DNA of 64,000 nt from Kineosporia corallincola (GCF_018499875.1 NZ_JAHBAY010000006.1:248001-312000), one strand, 5' to 3'. Positions 26,930 to 35,960 are shown, counted from the first letter of the stretch. The notes: generated by a model from the sequence alone, not told the origin. Numbers and translations are program-made.

Positions 26930-28350
26930 CGCGCCACCCCGAGCGCATTGCGCTGCCCCACCGGCGGGCGTAGCCGCCGTAGCACCAGAGCGGCGACCAG
27001 CATGACCACCACCAGCTGCATGCCGTCGTAGCCGTAGTAGACCATCGTCACCAGTGAGACCACCAGGCAGACGTGCAGCCACAGATCACTGCTGCGACGC
27101 CAGCGTCGAGACACCACGGCCAGCCAGGTGAACCAGCCGAGGAACAGGAACAGGCCGACGAAACCGAAGCTGAACATGATGTTCCAGATCTGCCCCTGGG
27201 TGCCGACCGAGATCTCCAGCGTGGCGGACGGGCGCGGGGCGCCGTTGCCGATCAGCGGTGAGCGCAGCGTGCCCTCGAACGCCTCGGCGTAGATGGTGGC
27301 GCGGCTGACGTTGGTGGCGCTGTATTCGAGCCGCTGCGACAGACCGCCGAGCAGGCCCACCGCATCGGCCGCGACCACGATGACGACACCGGCGACGCCC
27401 AGCCCCACGAGGGGGACGACGCGGCCGTGGAAGGCGAAACGAGCCACCGCGTAGACCAGTCCGAGCACCACCGCGATGTACAGCCCCCGGTTCAGCGTGG
27501 CGAACGCCGGCACCAGGGCGAGCAGCAGCAGCGTCACGGTGAGCAGCCTGACCCGACGGCCGGCCAGCGCGACCAGGGCCAGCATGCACGGCACCAGCAG
27601 CGCCACGTTGCAGCCCCAGCTGTTGGTGTAGGCGAAGGGGGCGCTGGGCCGGGTGAACGGCTGCGGTGCGCCCCACGGGTGCTGGACCTCGGCGAACCGG
27701 GGACGCACCAGCGCCCCGACGTACTCGTTGCTCGCGATCGAGCCGGGCAGGAGCAGGGACATCGGCGTGTGCAGCCGGACGTCGGGCAGCAGCACCCCGA
27801 GCCAGCCGCCCAGCACCACGAAGGCGAAGAAGGCCAGCAGCACGGTCAGGGCCCGGCGGTCGCCGAACCGCCGGGTGTTCAGGTTGTACACGTAGACGAA
27901 AGTGACGGTGGCACCCAGGAAATTGCCCAGCCGCATGCCGTAGCCGACCAGCCGCATGGCATTGTCGAGCGCGAGTGCGGCCACCCCGACCCAGAGCAGG
28001 AAGAAGCCCCAGTACGCGAAACCGAGCGGCAGCACCACGTCGCGGCGGGCCCAGAGCAGAGCCACCATGGGGACAGCGCAGAGCACCGGTGCGAACGAGG
28101 CCAGGCCGAGCACCCAGAACACCGGAAACCCGGCCAGCAACAGCACGACCGGCCACACCGGCAGTTCGGAGGGCGGCTGGACCGGGCGCACCCGGCCCAG
28201 CGGGAACCGGCCAGGCGCCGGGATCCCGCGACGGCCGGACTCACCACCGCTGTGCGCGTCACGGTCAGCCGCGTCATGCTCGGCCGTGCCACGCCCGGCG
28301 GCGGCCCTCGACACCCCAGCCGCAGCCCCGGCTCCAGCAGTCTCAGACAC
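26926..28350 (-). CDS. Wzy/O-antigen-ligase-like polymerase
   Basis: This is a 474-residue integral membrane protein with a disordered N-terminal 60 residues, about 11 helices, and a large extracellular loop between helices in the middle (about 200-245, with SNEYVGALVRPRFAEV and PFAYTNSWGCNVALL). This layout and the FATLNRGLYIAVVLGLVYAV segment match O-antigen ligase or polymerase (Wzy_C) proteins. It likely joins lipid-linked repeat units outside the membrane. It overlaps the GT2 gene by 8 bp and the flippase by 4 bp. Polymerase rather than ligase is favoured by the flippase and co-polymerase nearby. Confidence 0.82.
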   Translation of the reverse strand: MSETAGAGAAAGVSRAAAGRGTAEHDAADRDAHSGGESGRRGIPAPGRFPLGRVRPVQPPSELPVWPVVLLLAGFPVFWVLGLASFAPVLCAVPMVALLWARRDVVLPLGFAYWGFFLLWVGVAALALDNAMRLVGYGMRLGNFLGATVTFVYVYNLNTRRFGDRRALTVLLAFFAFVVLGGWLGVLLPDVRLHTPMSLLLPGSIASNEYVGALVRPRFAEVQHPWGAPQPFTRPSAPFAYTNSWGCNVALLVPCMLALVALAGRRVRLLTVTLLLLALVPAFATLNRGLYIAVVLGLVYAVARFAFHGRVVPLVGLGVAGVVIVVAADAVGLLGGLSQRLEYSATNVSRATIYAEAFEGTLRSPLIGNGAPRPSATLEISVGTQGQIWNIMFSFGFVGLFLFLGWFTWLAVVSRRWRRSSDLWLHVCLVVSLVTMVYYGYDGMQLVVVMLVAALVLRRLRPPVGQRNALGVAR

Positions 28351-29290
28351 CGCGGCCGATCCGGCGGCCGAAGCCGATCACCTGGTCGGGCGTGACGCAC
28401 CGGGAGAGCACCAGCAACGCCGCCCAGGCCTGACGGTTGGTGGGATGACGCAGCAACGCCGCCCGGGCCAGCCCCAGCGCCCGCCGCCGGCGCCCCAGCG
28501 CCGCGTTGGCGAACGCCAGCTGCCCCTGGAGTCGCCCGAGACCGCGCCGCTCACCGGCAAATTCGGGGAAGCGGGCGATGAGCCAGGTGAGCGCCTGGTC
28601 GATCATCTCCCAGCGGCTGGTGAAGAACGAGCCGTCGTGCCAGTTCACCCGCACCAGGCTCTGCCGCACGCAGACCACCGGACCGGTGCGGGCCGCCCGC
28701 AGCAGCCAGTCGTAGTCCTCGGCGTAGCCGCCCGGAATCTCCTCCTCCACCAGGCCGAACCCGTTCACCACGGCGTCGCGCCGGGCCAGGTAGGTGGACG
28801 GATGCACCTCCATGCGACGGTCTCGCAGGAAGTCGTGGAAGGTGAGCACCTCGTCGGCGCTGACCCGGGGGATGTCGCGCCCGGCGAAGCGCACCACGAT
28901 GCCGGTGGCCACGATGCTGGCCTCCGGATGCCCTGCCAGCAGCGCGGTCTGGGCGACGAGCTTGCCGGGCAGCCACTCGTCGTCGTCGTCGCAGGCCGCC
29001 ACCACCGGGTGGGACGCCGCCAGGTAGCCGGTGTTGCGGGACCCGGCCAGGCCGGGCGTGCGCGTATTGCGCAGCACCCGCAGGGTGCGCAGCGGACCGG
29101 TGGGCACGTCGGGGATGTGGGTGTCGGACTGGTCGAACACCACGATGCACTCGATCGCCCCGGCGTACTGCTGGGCCAGGACCGCCCGCACCGCCCGGGC
29201 CAGCAGCTCCGGCCGGTCCCTGGTGGGCACGACGACGCTGACACCCACCGCACTGCCTGTCGGAACACTTTCTGCTGTAACGGCATTCAC
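28343..29290 (-). CDS. Family 2 glycosyltransferase
   Basis: This is a cytosolic or membrane-associated GT-A fold transferase of 315 residues. It has VGVSVVVPTRDRPELLARAV at the N-terminus, GLAGSRNTGYLAA, the metal-binding VAACDDDDEW (DxD), and EIPGGYAEDYDWLLRAARTG, which contains the likely catalytic acidic pair. The last 60 residues are Arg/Ala-rich helices. It starts with GTG, and a conserved motif shared with the GH16 upstream region lies about 100 bp before the start. It probably adds one sugar of the repeat unit; donor and acceptor cannot be assigned. It is the first gene of the GT2-polymerase-flippase operon. Confidence 0.88.
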   Translation of the reverse strand: MNAVTAESVPTGSAVGVSVVVPTRDRPELLARAVRAVLAQQYAGAIECIVVFDQSDTHIPDVPTGPLRTLRVLRNTRTPGLAGSRNTGYLAASHPVVAACDDDDEWLPGKLVAQTALLAGHPEASIVATGIVVRFAGRDIPRVSADEVLTFHDFLRDRRMEVHPSTYLARRDAVVNGFGLVEEEIPGGYAEDYDWLLRAARTGPVVCVRQSLVRVNWHDGSFFTSRWEMIDQALTWLIARFPEFAGERRGLGRLQGQLAFANAALGRRRRALGLARAALLRHPTNRQAWAALLVLSRCVTPDQVIGFGRRIGRGV

Positions 29291-29386
29291 CAGATCACGC
29301 CCCCGCCGATGAAGTGTGCACCCGTGGCATCATCGCGGGACGGGCCGACCCCGACCATCGTAAGCCGACCTTTCCGACCATGGGGG

Positions 29387-29416
29387 CGATACTGTGCATT
29401 CAGTTCGAATTCACCC
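29387..29416 (-). promoter_or_regulatory. Shared upstream motif, copy A (before GT2 operon)
   Basis: On the plus strand this reads CGATA-12 nt-TTCGAAT-1 nt-CACCC. The same 17 bases with identical spacing occur at 32701-32730. Both copies lie about 100 bp upstream of minus-strand genes, the GT2 operon here and the secreted GH16 gene there. A regulator or sigma-factor site is inferred. Confidence 0.5.
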
Positions 29417-29446
29417 GGCCGCCACCGATTCCATCCGGGAGTCCGC

Positions 29447-29992
29447 ATGACGCCGACCGCATGGCTGCGCACCTGTCGCACCGACCTGCGCGCCAACACC
29501 GGATACCCGAAGAGCCAGCTGGTACTGCTGCTCCTGCGCACCGCCCAGGCACTGCGCGCATCACGCCGCCCCTGGGCTCGGGCGGCCTACCCGCCGGTGG
29601 CCGTGCTGTACAAGGTGGTGAGCGAATGGGTGCTGGGCATCGAGCTGCCGCCGAGCACACCGGTGGGCCCTGGCCTGCGGCTGCGGCACGGCGTGGGCAC
29701 GGTGGTGAACCCGCACGCCACCATCGGCGCGGGCGTGATGCTGCGGCACGGCGTGACCATCGGCAACCGCCGTTCCACCCACGACTGCCCGGTGATCGAG
29801 GACGAGGTGGAGATCGGGGCCAACGCCATCGTGATCGGCGCCGTGCGCATCGGGGCGCGCAGCCAGATCGCCGCGGGCACGGTGGTGCTGCAAGACGTCC
29901 CCCCTGACTCGGTGGTGCACACGGTGCAGCAGCTCGCCGTCCGCCCCCGCCGCCTGCCCGGCACACCTCAGGCCGACACATCTCAGGCATGA
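29447..29992 (+). CDS. Serine-acetyltransferase-like hexapeptide acyltransferase
   Basis: This 181-residue transferase has a left-handed beta-helix and probably acetylates a sugar of the polymer. The N-terminal 65 residues are helical (LRTCRTDLRANTGYPKSQLV). The hexapeptide repeats run from GVGTVVNPHATIGAGVMLRH through GVTIGN, IEDEVEIGANAIVIGAVRIG and SQIAAGTVVLQDVPPDS. The histidine in LRHGVTIGN matches the catalytic position of serine acetyltransferases. GGGAG precedes ATG 29447. It resembles EPS acetyltransferases such as WcaB more than CysE by context. The stop is one base from the end of the convergent GH16 gene, with no terminator between them. Confidence 0.83.
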   Translation: MTPTAWLRTCRTDLRANTGYPKSQLVLLLLRTAQALRASRRPWARAAYPPVAVLYKVVSEWVLGIELPPSTPVGPGLRLRHGVGTVVNPHATIGAGVMLRHGVTIGNRRSTHDCPVIEDEVEIGANAIVIGAVRIGARSQIAAGTVVLQDVPPDSVVHTVQQLAVRPRRLPGTPQADTSQA

Positions 29993-29993
29993 A

Positions 29994-30878
29994 TCAGGAG
30001 CGCTGGTACACGCGCACGTAGTCGATGTCGTACGAGCTGGGGAACTCGGTGTCTGCGGTCGGGTCTCCCGGCCAGCTGCCCCCGACGGCCAGGTTCAGGC
30101 GCAGGTAGAACGGTTTGGAGAAGGCCGAGCCCAGCCAGCCGGTGGTCTCTCCGGTGCGCTCGTACACCTGCTGCCCGTCGATGGACCAGACGATCGACGT
30201 GGGCGACCAGTCGACGGCGTAGGTGTGCATGCCCTCGCCGGGCCCCTCCCCCGCCGGAAAGCTGTACGCGTTGGCCTGTTTCTCGTGCGTGCCCACGTAG
30301 TCGTACCAGATGGTCTGATAGGCCTTGTCGAACTCCTGGTCACCGGACCCGCTGCCGACGGCCTCCAGCACGTCGATCTCACCGGTGCCGCCCGCGGTCG
30401 GCCGGGCCCAGAACGCCGGCCACATGCCCTTCGAAATGCCTTTTCGCACCGGCAGTTCGGCCCGCATCTCGAACCGGGCGTAGGTCCACTCGTGCAGCCC
30501 CTTGGTGGAGAGGTGGGCCGAGCTGTAGGCACGCCCCTGCGGAAACCGGTCGTCGGTGCCGGAACCACAGGGCAGCGGATCGCCCTCCCGGCGGGCGGTG
30601 AGCCGTAGCACCCCGTCGGCCACGGTGACGTTCTCCGGCCGGTTCATCAGGCAGGCGATCTGCCCGCCGCCGTCGCCGTAGGTGGACTCGTGCTCGACCA
30701 CCCAGTTCGCCGGATCGACCGTGCTGCCCTGGAACTCGTCGGCCCACACCAGCTTCCACGCAGCGCGTTCCGGTGTGCCGTGGTGTTCGAGGACGACGAA
30801 AACCCCCGCCCCGACGGCGAAGAGCAGCACCACCAGCGCCGCCCCGGCCCGTCGCCACGTGCGTGCATCGCCGTTCAT
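29994..30878 (-). CDS. Membrane-anchored GH16 family glycoside hydrolase
   Basis: This is a GH16 enzyme (beta-glucanase/laminarinase fold) of 294 residues. An N-terminal helix (AALVVLLFAVGAGVFVVLEHH) without a clear cleavage site suggests a membrane anchor. The GH16 domain (40-292) has the catalytic motif GEIDVLEAVG with its two glutamates, SSAHLSTKGLHEWTYARFE, WPAFWARP and the ending YDIDYVRVYQRS. The next minus-strand gene upstream (30999) encodes a close paralogue with an added binding module. In polysaccharide loci such enzymes trim or release the polymer, so the polymer may contain beta-linked glucose or galactose; that is inference. Confidence 0.9.
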   Translation of the reverse strand: MNGDARTWRRAGAALVVLLFAVGAGVFVVLEHHGTPERAAWKLVWADEFQGSTVDPANWVVEHESTYGDGGGQIACLMNRPENVTVADGVLRLTARREGDPLPCGSGTDDRFPQGRAYSSAHLSTKGLHEWTYARFEMRAELPVRKGISKGMWPAFWARPTAGGTGEIDVLEAVGSGSGDQEFDKAYQTIWYDYVGTHEKQANAYSFPAGEGPGEGMHTYAVDWSPTSIVWSIDGQQVYERTGETTGWLGSAFSKPFYLRLNLAVGGSWPGDPTADTEFPSSYDIDYVRVYQRS

Positions 30879-30940
30879 GCCGCCCCCTCCGCCCCGGTTT
30901 GCCGCCTGGAATCAGGGTAACCGGCACCACCGACAAAAAC

Positions 30941-30978
30941 GCCGGAACCGGCAGGGGCCGCACCCCGCCGGCTCCGGC
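30941..30978 (-). terminator. Terminator downstream of the secreted GH16 gene
   Basis: A 12-bp inverted repeat with one mismatch (GCCGGAACCGGC / GCCGGCTCCGGC, 14-nt loop) lies 21 bp past the stop of the GH16 gene at 30999 and is followed by a short T-rich run on the minus strand. Confidence 0.6.
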
Positions 30979-30998
30979 AGCACTCGGAGGAACTCAGA

Positions 30999-32609
30999 TC
31001 AGCGCTGGTACACCCGCACGTAGTCGACCACGTAGTCGGCCGGGAACGTGGTGCTCGCGTCCGGGGTGCCCGGCCAGTTCCCGCCCACGGCCAGGTTCAG
31101 CCGGATGTAGAAGGGCTTGTTGAAGGCCTGGTCGATCCACGGGGTGTTGGACTTGTTCCGGGTGATGGTCAGCTTGCCGTCCACGTAGAACCGGATCTCG
31201 CCCTTCTCCCACTCGGTCGCGAAGGTGTGCCAGCCGTCGCCGAGATTGCCCGCCGGCAACGGGTACTCGTAACCGACCTGGGGATGCGTGCCGACGTAGT
31301 CGTAGTGCAGCGTCTGGTAGACCTTGTTGCTGGTGGTACCGCCCGAGGCACTGCCGATGGCCTCCAGCACGTCGAGCTCACCGGTGCCGCCGTTGGTCGG
31401 GCGGAGCCAGAAGGCGGGCCACAGACCCTTCGACTTACCCGGCGTCATCGGCAGTTTGGCCCGGATCTCGAAGCGACCGTAGGTCCAGTCCTTCAGTCCC
31501 TTGGTGCTCAGGTGGGCGGAGCTGTACGAGCGGCCGTTCGGGAACCGGGCGTCGCTGCTACCGCACTTCAAGGGGGTGCTCTCGCGCCGGGCACTGAGGG
31601 TGAGCACGCCCTGGGCCACCTTGAGGTTCTCCGGCCGGTCCATCAGGCAGGGCAGTTCCTTGTTGCCCTCGCCGTAGGTGGAGTAGTTCTCGGCCTTCCA
31701 GACGGACCGGTTCAGCGAGCCGCCGTTGAACTCGTCGGACCAGACCTGCCGCCAGCCGGCCGGTGCCGCGGGTGCCGTGGTGGTGGACGTGCTGGTGGAC
31801 GCCGGTGGCTTGGTCGCGGTGACCGGCGCCTGGGTGGTGGTCGTGGTGGCCGGCGGCTTGGTCGCGCTCGGCTGCGCCGTGGCGGTGGCCGTCACCGGGG
31901 GCTTGGTGGTGGCCGGAGGCTTGGTCACGGTGGCCGAGGGCTGGGTGACCACGCCGCCGGACGTGCCGTCGCTCATCACCACGTCGTCGATCACGATGCC
32001 GGTGTTGGCCGGGACGCGGTTGCCCACCACGTTGAGGTCGAGCGTGGCGCCGCTGGTGGCGGCCCGGTAGGTGGTGCTGACCGGGTGCCAGGCGGTGTCG
32101 GTCAGCCAGAGCGAGGCCTTGTTCTGGCCGCGCAGCGTGCGGCCGCCGTACTCCATGATGCGCAGTGACACGGAGACGTTGGGCCTGGTCGCGCGGACCC
32201 AGGCGTCGGCCCGGTAGCTCGCACCGGCCTTGGTCGAGGCGATCGTGTTCACGCTGTCGTTCAGCACGATCGTCTTGACCCCGGGTCCGGCGTGCGAGAT
32301 CTCGGCCCCCTTGCCGGAGTGCCCCGCCACCAGGGCCAGCCGGGTGCCCGACCCGACGAACCAGCCGGCCAGGCCGTCGTCGAACGTCGAGTTCTTCACC
32401 ACGTTGTTCGTGCCGGACGCCGTGGTGGTGACCACCACGCCGAGCACGGCCGCGACCGCACCGGCCGTGGCGACCGCCAGCACCGGACGCCGGCGCAGAC
32501 CCCGTCGGCCGGGCCCGCGCCCGCCCGGGGCGGCGTGCCGGGTGACGCCGCCCTCCCCGTAGCTCCTTCCCGCCGGGAACCTGGTTCCCGTCGAAGCACC
32601 TCGCACCAT
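30999..32609 (-). CDS. Secreted GH16 glycoside hydrolase with N-terminal carbohydrate-binding module
   Basis: This is a 536-residue exported enzyme. ATG 32609 follows GGGAGA. The Arg-rich start and the helix PVLAVATAGAVAAVLGVVVT act as signal peptide or anchor. Residues 68-215 form a carbohydrate-binding, CBM4/9-like jelly roll (NNVVKNSTFDDGLAGWF near its start, IVIDDVVMSD at its end). A Thr/Pro/Lys linker (220-290) leads to the GH16 domain with GELDVLEAIG (catalytic E-x-D-x-x-E), SSAHLSTKGLKDWTYGRFE and a C-terminal ADYVVDYVRVYQR. Similarity to the anchored enzyme at 29994 indicates duplication. A likely job is processing of the polymer made by this locus. Confidence 0.91.
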   Translation of the reverse strand: MVRGASTGTRFPAGRSYGEGGVTRHAAPGGRGPGRRGLRRRPVLAVATAGAVAAVLGVVVTTTASGTNNVVKNSTFDDGLAGWFVGSGTRLALVAGHSGKGAEISHAGPGVKTIVLNDSVNTIASTKAGASYRADAWVRATRPNVSVSLRIMEYGGRTLRGQNKASLWLTDTAWHPVSTTYRAATSGATLDLNVVGNRVPANTGIVIDDVVMSDGTSGGVVTQPSATVTKPPATTKPPVTATATAQPSATKPPATTTTTQAPVTATKPPASTSTSTTTAPAAPAGWRQVWSDEFNGGSLNRSVWKAENYSTYGEGNKELPCLMDRPENLKVAQGVLTLSARRESTPLKCGSSDARFPNGRSYSSAHLSTKGLKDWTYGRFEIRAKLPMTPGKSKGLWPAFWLRPTNGGTGELDVLEAIGSASGGTTSNKVYQTLHYDYVGTHPQVGYEYPLPAGNLGDGWHTFATEWEKGEIRFYVDGKLTITRNKSNTPWIDQAFNKPFYIRLNLAVGGNWPGTPDASTTFPADYVVDYVRVYQR

Positions 32610-32700
32610 TTCAAATTCTCCCGTGTGTCGCCGTTCGAAGTGTTGCGTTCGAATCTGGGCTCGAATACCGACCGGATCATTTCCCACCGTGCCGATCGGA

Positions 32701-32730
32701 CGATATTTGGTACCGAATTCGAATGCACCC
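32701..32730 (-). promoter_or_regulatory. Shared upstream motif, copy B (before secreted GH16 gene)
   Basis: CGATA-12 nt-TTCGAAT-1 nt-CACCC, the same bases and spacing as at 29387-29416. It lies about 95-120 bp upstream of the GH16 start in the 206-bp gap 32610-32815, which is unusually A/T-rich for this genome and holds several other TTCGAA-like hexamers. Confidence 0.5.
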
Positions 32731-32815
32731 ACGCAACCAATGGGGAGACGTTCGGAGAGATTTTGGGTTCACTTAGCGGTATTTGCGGAACAGACGTTTT
32801 CGCGTCCGGATCACG

Positions 32816-35758
32816 CTAGAAACCGGTCAGCCTCACGTCGTCCAGGAGCACGGTTTTGGCACCCACGTTGGACGAGGACCGATTCAGTGACACAAATACC
32901 TGCCCCTCCGAAGTGACACCAGAATCTGTCACTGTCGAATTCCAGGTGATCGGTTCCGGATCCCCGTCCGCCCAGATCCGGAACCGGATCGTAGAACCTT
33001 CCACCTGAATCCGCAGCCATTGTTTTCCGGTGCCCACGGTCTGCGCCCCGGTGGCCGTCGCCAGCGTGGTGGTGACCCCGTCCACCGACCTGACCACGTA
33101 GACCGTGCCGGTGGTCGGCGACAGCTGCACCCCGTAGCCGTTCTTCGGCCGGTAGGAGTTCTGCCAGCCGCCGGAACCGCGCAGGAACACCGACAGGAAC
33201 GAGCTCGCCGTGCTCTCGTTCCACCGGAACGAGGTGAGCAGCTCGGCGTCGGCGGTCGCGGCCGGCCCGCTCAGCTGGGCCCGGGCGTACGAGCCGGAGA
33301 CGTCGGTGAACGACAGGGCACCGGCGCCGGAGAGGGTCGTGACACTCCCGCTGCCCGCGGAGGTGGTCCAGCCGGCCGGCCAGGCATCCCCGTCGGCACC
33401 CGGGAAGTCGTTCTCGTACAGCACTTCCCCGGTCGCCGGCCCGTCCGGCTCGGCCACCTCGGCGACGGCGGTGGACGCGGACCGGTTGCCGGTCGCGTCG
33501 ATCGCCCGCACCCAGTAGCGCGATCCGGCGGCGCCGTCGGGATCGGTCCAGCTGGTGCCGGTGGCGGTCGCCACCACCCGGTCGTCACGCAGCACCTCGT
33601 AGCCGGACGGCGAGCCGGTGGAAGCCGACCAGGTCAGCTGGGCACCGGAGGTGACCAGCGAGGCGCTGAGGTCACCCGGTGACCCGGGTGCGGTGGTGTC
33701 ACGGGGACAGAGCTTGCCGAAGCCACCGAGCCACTGCTGCGTGGTGCCGGTGTACGACCCGCCGGTGAAATCCCCTCCGAACCAGAGACATCCGTCCGGG
33801 CCGTTCTTCAGCGCCCAGGGGCCCATGTCGTTGCGCGCCGACAGGCTGGACACGTAGAACTGCGGGATGAAGTCGCCGGTGGTGGCGTCCCAGGCACCGA
33901 TGAAGCGAACACTGTTGACGTCCGAGGCGTTCGGGATCGGCGAGCTGTAACTGGTGGTGCCCGAATAGCTGAAATTCAGGCAGTGGCAGGCACCGTAGAT
34001 CACCCCGTCCTTCTCGGCCAGGGCCTGGAAGTCGCCTCCGTTGCGGGTGATGTTGCCGCTCCGGAACTGGTACGTGTCACGGCCGTACCGGGCCAGAATG
34101 TGCTGCGACCCGCCCTGCCACACGTCGTCCCCGGTTTCGAGGATCGTCTGCTGATAGGTACTGCTGCCCGACCCGGCCGCCACCACCGGCGGCGACAGCC
34201 CCTCCACGTTGGCCGCGCCGCTCGCCGTGGACACCACGCCCTGCATCGGCGACGAGATGAAGTTGACGTTGTTGAAATTGCCCACCAGATAGACGCGATC
34301 GCCTTGCGCGGAGGCGTCCAGCTCGAACACCGTGCCGTCCACGTGCGGCTTCCAGTTCGGGTCGGGCGTGCCGTCGGCCACGCTGACCCGCGACATGCTG
34401 CGCAGCGTCAGCGGCGCGGCGATCGTGCTGCCGCCGGCCACCCGGTTGAACCGGCCGCCCAGGTAGAGCCAGCCGTCCTGGATGTCGATCGACCGCACGT
34501 TGTGCGTGTCGTCCCCCTCGTAGGCGGCGTACGCCCGCCAGCCCGTCACCGGGGCCCCGGTGACCGGGTCGAGCGCCGCCACCCCGGCCGTGTCCGCCAC
34601 CCCGTCGACGTTCGAGAACTCGCCGGAGACGAAGAGTTTCGACCCGTCCGGGCTGGCGGCGAGGCTCCAGGCGGTGGCGTCGAGCGTGGGCCGGAACCCG
34701 GATCTCCACTCCCCGGTGTTCACATCGAAGGCCGCGAGATAGGACTGCTCGGTCTGCGCCCCGCCGGCTCCCTCCTTCACGTACCTGAATTTGCCCGCCA
34801 CGTAGGCGGTGTCGCCGATGAACGCGAAGTCCTCCACCTCCGTCACCTCGCCGGCCGCACCACCGGTGGCCAGACCGGTGACGCCCCAGGGCGTGGCGTC
34901 CGAGGTCTTGTTCGCCAGCAGCGCCCGCACCGTGTCGGCCTCGGTGCCGTCGTCCGCGATCGCCGGATAGGCCGGTGTGGTGATCCGCGGGCGCACGAAG
35001 ACCTGGGTGAACGGCAGCGCCGCCCGCTCGGTGGTGTAGGTCCACAGGTAGCTGGTGGAGTTGTTCTGCCCGCTGATGTTCGACCCGTACGCGAAACCCG
35101 CACGGTAGTTGTGGGTCTGGAGCGTGGTGGTGGTCAGCCGGGAGTAGTTCTGGTCGGTGCCCCAGCTCTGTGTGTTGGCCCCGGTGTAGCTGTTGCTGCC
35201 GACCCGGATCGAGGTCAGGTTGATGCCGCCGCCGAAGGCCCAGGTCCAGTTGGCCCGGTTCTTGGCCAGCAGCCGCACCTCCTGCCAGGTGGTGCCGGCC
35301 GTGTTGGTGGCCCGGCGCAACCGGACGCCGTCGGTCAGGGCGTCCACCCGGGTGTCACCGAGCAGACCCTGCACGGTGTCGCCGGGGAGCGTCGCGACCG
35401 CGAAAGCCCCTGTGCCGTCCGGAGTATTACGCACGGCGGCCAGGCTGCCCTGCCCGTTGGGCAGCCACTGCCAGCCGTCCCGGCCCCGGCCGAGCAGTAC
35501 CCAGCCCCCGCCGTCCGTGGTCTGGTCGCAGTAGAACTGCTGCGGCGCCACCAGCTGCGGCGTCTGGAGCCAGTAGATCCCGTCCGCAGCCGACGGGTCG
35601 TTCTGCCTGATCTCCCAGCACGAGGCCGCGGCCCGGCCCGAGCTGCTGCCGTCCCGGGTCACCGCCACCGCGCGGGCCGGGGACGGTGCCACGAAGGCGA
35701 GAGCGGTTGCTGCGACCAGACCCACGAGCAGACTGCCGATGGTGCGCCTCAGACTCAT
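32816..35758 (-). CDS. Large secreted multidomain propeller/lectin protein
   Basis: This is a 980-residue exported protein. GGAGG precedes ATG 35758 and a signal peptide ends near PSPARA. Residues 35-255 contain a fibrinogen-C-like segment (SCWEIRQNDPSAADGIYWL, FYCDQTTDGGGWVLLGRG). Residues 280-680 form a beta-propeller with blades such as DTAYVAGKFRYVKE, KLFVSGEFSNVDG, WLYLGGRFNRVAGG and RVYLVGNFNNVN. A fibronectin III domain (685-770) and a concanavalin-like domain (785-980; ending KTVLLDDVRLTGF) complete it. It has no recognised catalytic site. The similar plan of the 18500-20767 protein at the other side of the locus suggests related matrix or surface roles. Confidence 0.85.
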   Translation of the reverse strand: MSLRRTIGSLLVGLVAATALAFVAPSPARAVAVTRDGSSSGRAAASCWEIRQNDPSAADGIYWLQTPQLVAPQQFYCDQTTDGGGWVLLGRGRDGWQWLPNGQGSLAAVRNTPDGTGAFAVATLPGDTVQGLLGDTRVDALTDGVRLRRATNTAGTTWQEVRLLAKNRANWTWAFGGGINLTSIRVGSNSYTGANTQSWGTDQNYSRLTTTTLQTHNYRAGFAYGSNISGQNNSTSYLWTYTTERAALPFTQVFVRPRITTPAYPAIADDGTEADTVRALLANKTSDATPWGVTGLATGGAAGEVTEVEDFAFIGDTAYVAGKFRYVKEGAGGAQTEQSYLAAFDVNTGEWRSGFRPTLDATAWSLAASPDGSKLFVSGEFSNVDGVADTAGVAALDPVTGAPVTGWRAYAAYEGDDTHNVRSIDIQDGWLYLGGRFNRVAGGSTIAAPLTLRSMSRVSVADGTPDPNWKPHVDGTVFELDASAQGDRVYLVGNFNNVNFISSPMQGVVSTASGAANVEGLSPPVVAAGSGSSTYQQTILETGDDVWQGGSQHILARYGRDTYQFRSGNITRNGGDFQALAEKDGVIYGACHCLNFSYSGTTSYSSPIPNASDVNSVRFIGAWDATTGDFIPQFYVSSLSARNDMGPWALKNGPDGCLWFGGDFTGGSYTGTTQQWLGGFGKLCPRDTTAPGSPGDLSASLVTSGAQLTWSASTGSPSGYEVLRDDRVVATATGTSWTDPDGAAGSRYWVRAIDATGNRSASTAVAEVAEPDGPATGEVLYENDFPGADGDAWPAGWTTSAGSGSVTTLSGAGALSFTDVSGSYARAQLSGPAATADAELLTSFRWNESTASSFLSVFLRGSGGWQNSYRPKNGYGVQLSPTTGTVYVVRSVDGVTTTLATATGAQTVGTGKQWLRIQVEGSTIRFRIWADGDPEPITWNSTVTDSGVTSEGQVFVSLNRSSSNVGAKTVLLDDVRLTGF

Positions 35759-35912
35759 CACTGCTCTGCCTCCGTCGCTCTGCGACACCGGGGAGATGTG
35801 ACTTCCGGCAGTCAGAGTAAGTGGACATAAGGGGACACGGAGGCATATTTCGTAAATTCGACTTTGAGGCTTGTTAAGAATGTTTTGGCCGAGCCACCTG
35901 TGGACAAACGCG

Positions 35913-35946
35913 AGGCGCCCTCCGTGCCGGAGCACGGAGGGCGCCT
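35913..35946 (-). terminator. Terminator of the cys operon
   Basis: A perfect 15-bp inverted repeat (AGGCGCCCTCCGTGC, 4-nt loop CGGA) starts 14 bp past the cysN stop codon. The remaining gap to 35758 should hold the promoter of the propeller gene and is A/T-rich. Confidence 0.85.
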
Positions 35947-35960
35947 GGGGTACTGCCCGC

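Noticed and set aside
28980-29000. Run of CGTCGTCGTC as another palindrome copy
   Set aside because: It encodes the DDDDE metal-binding motif of the GT2 transferase and has no inverted arm.
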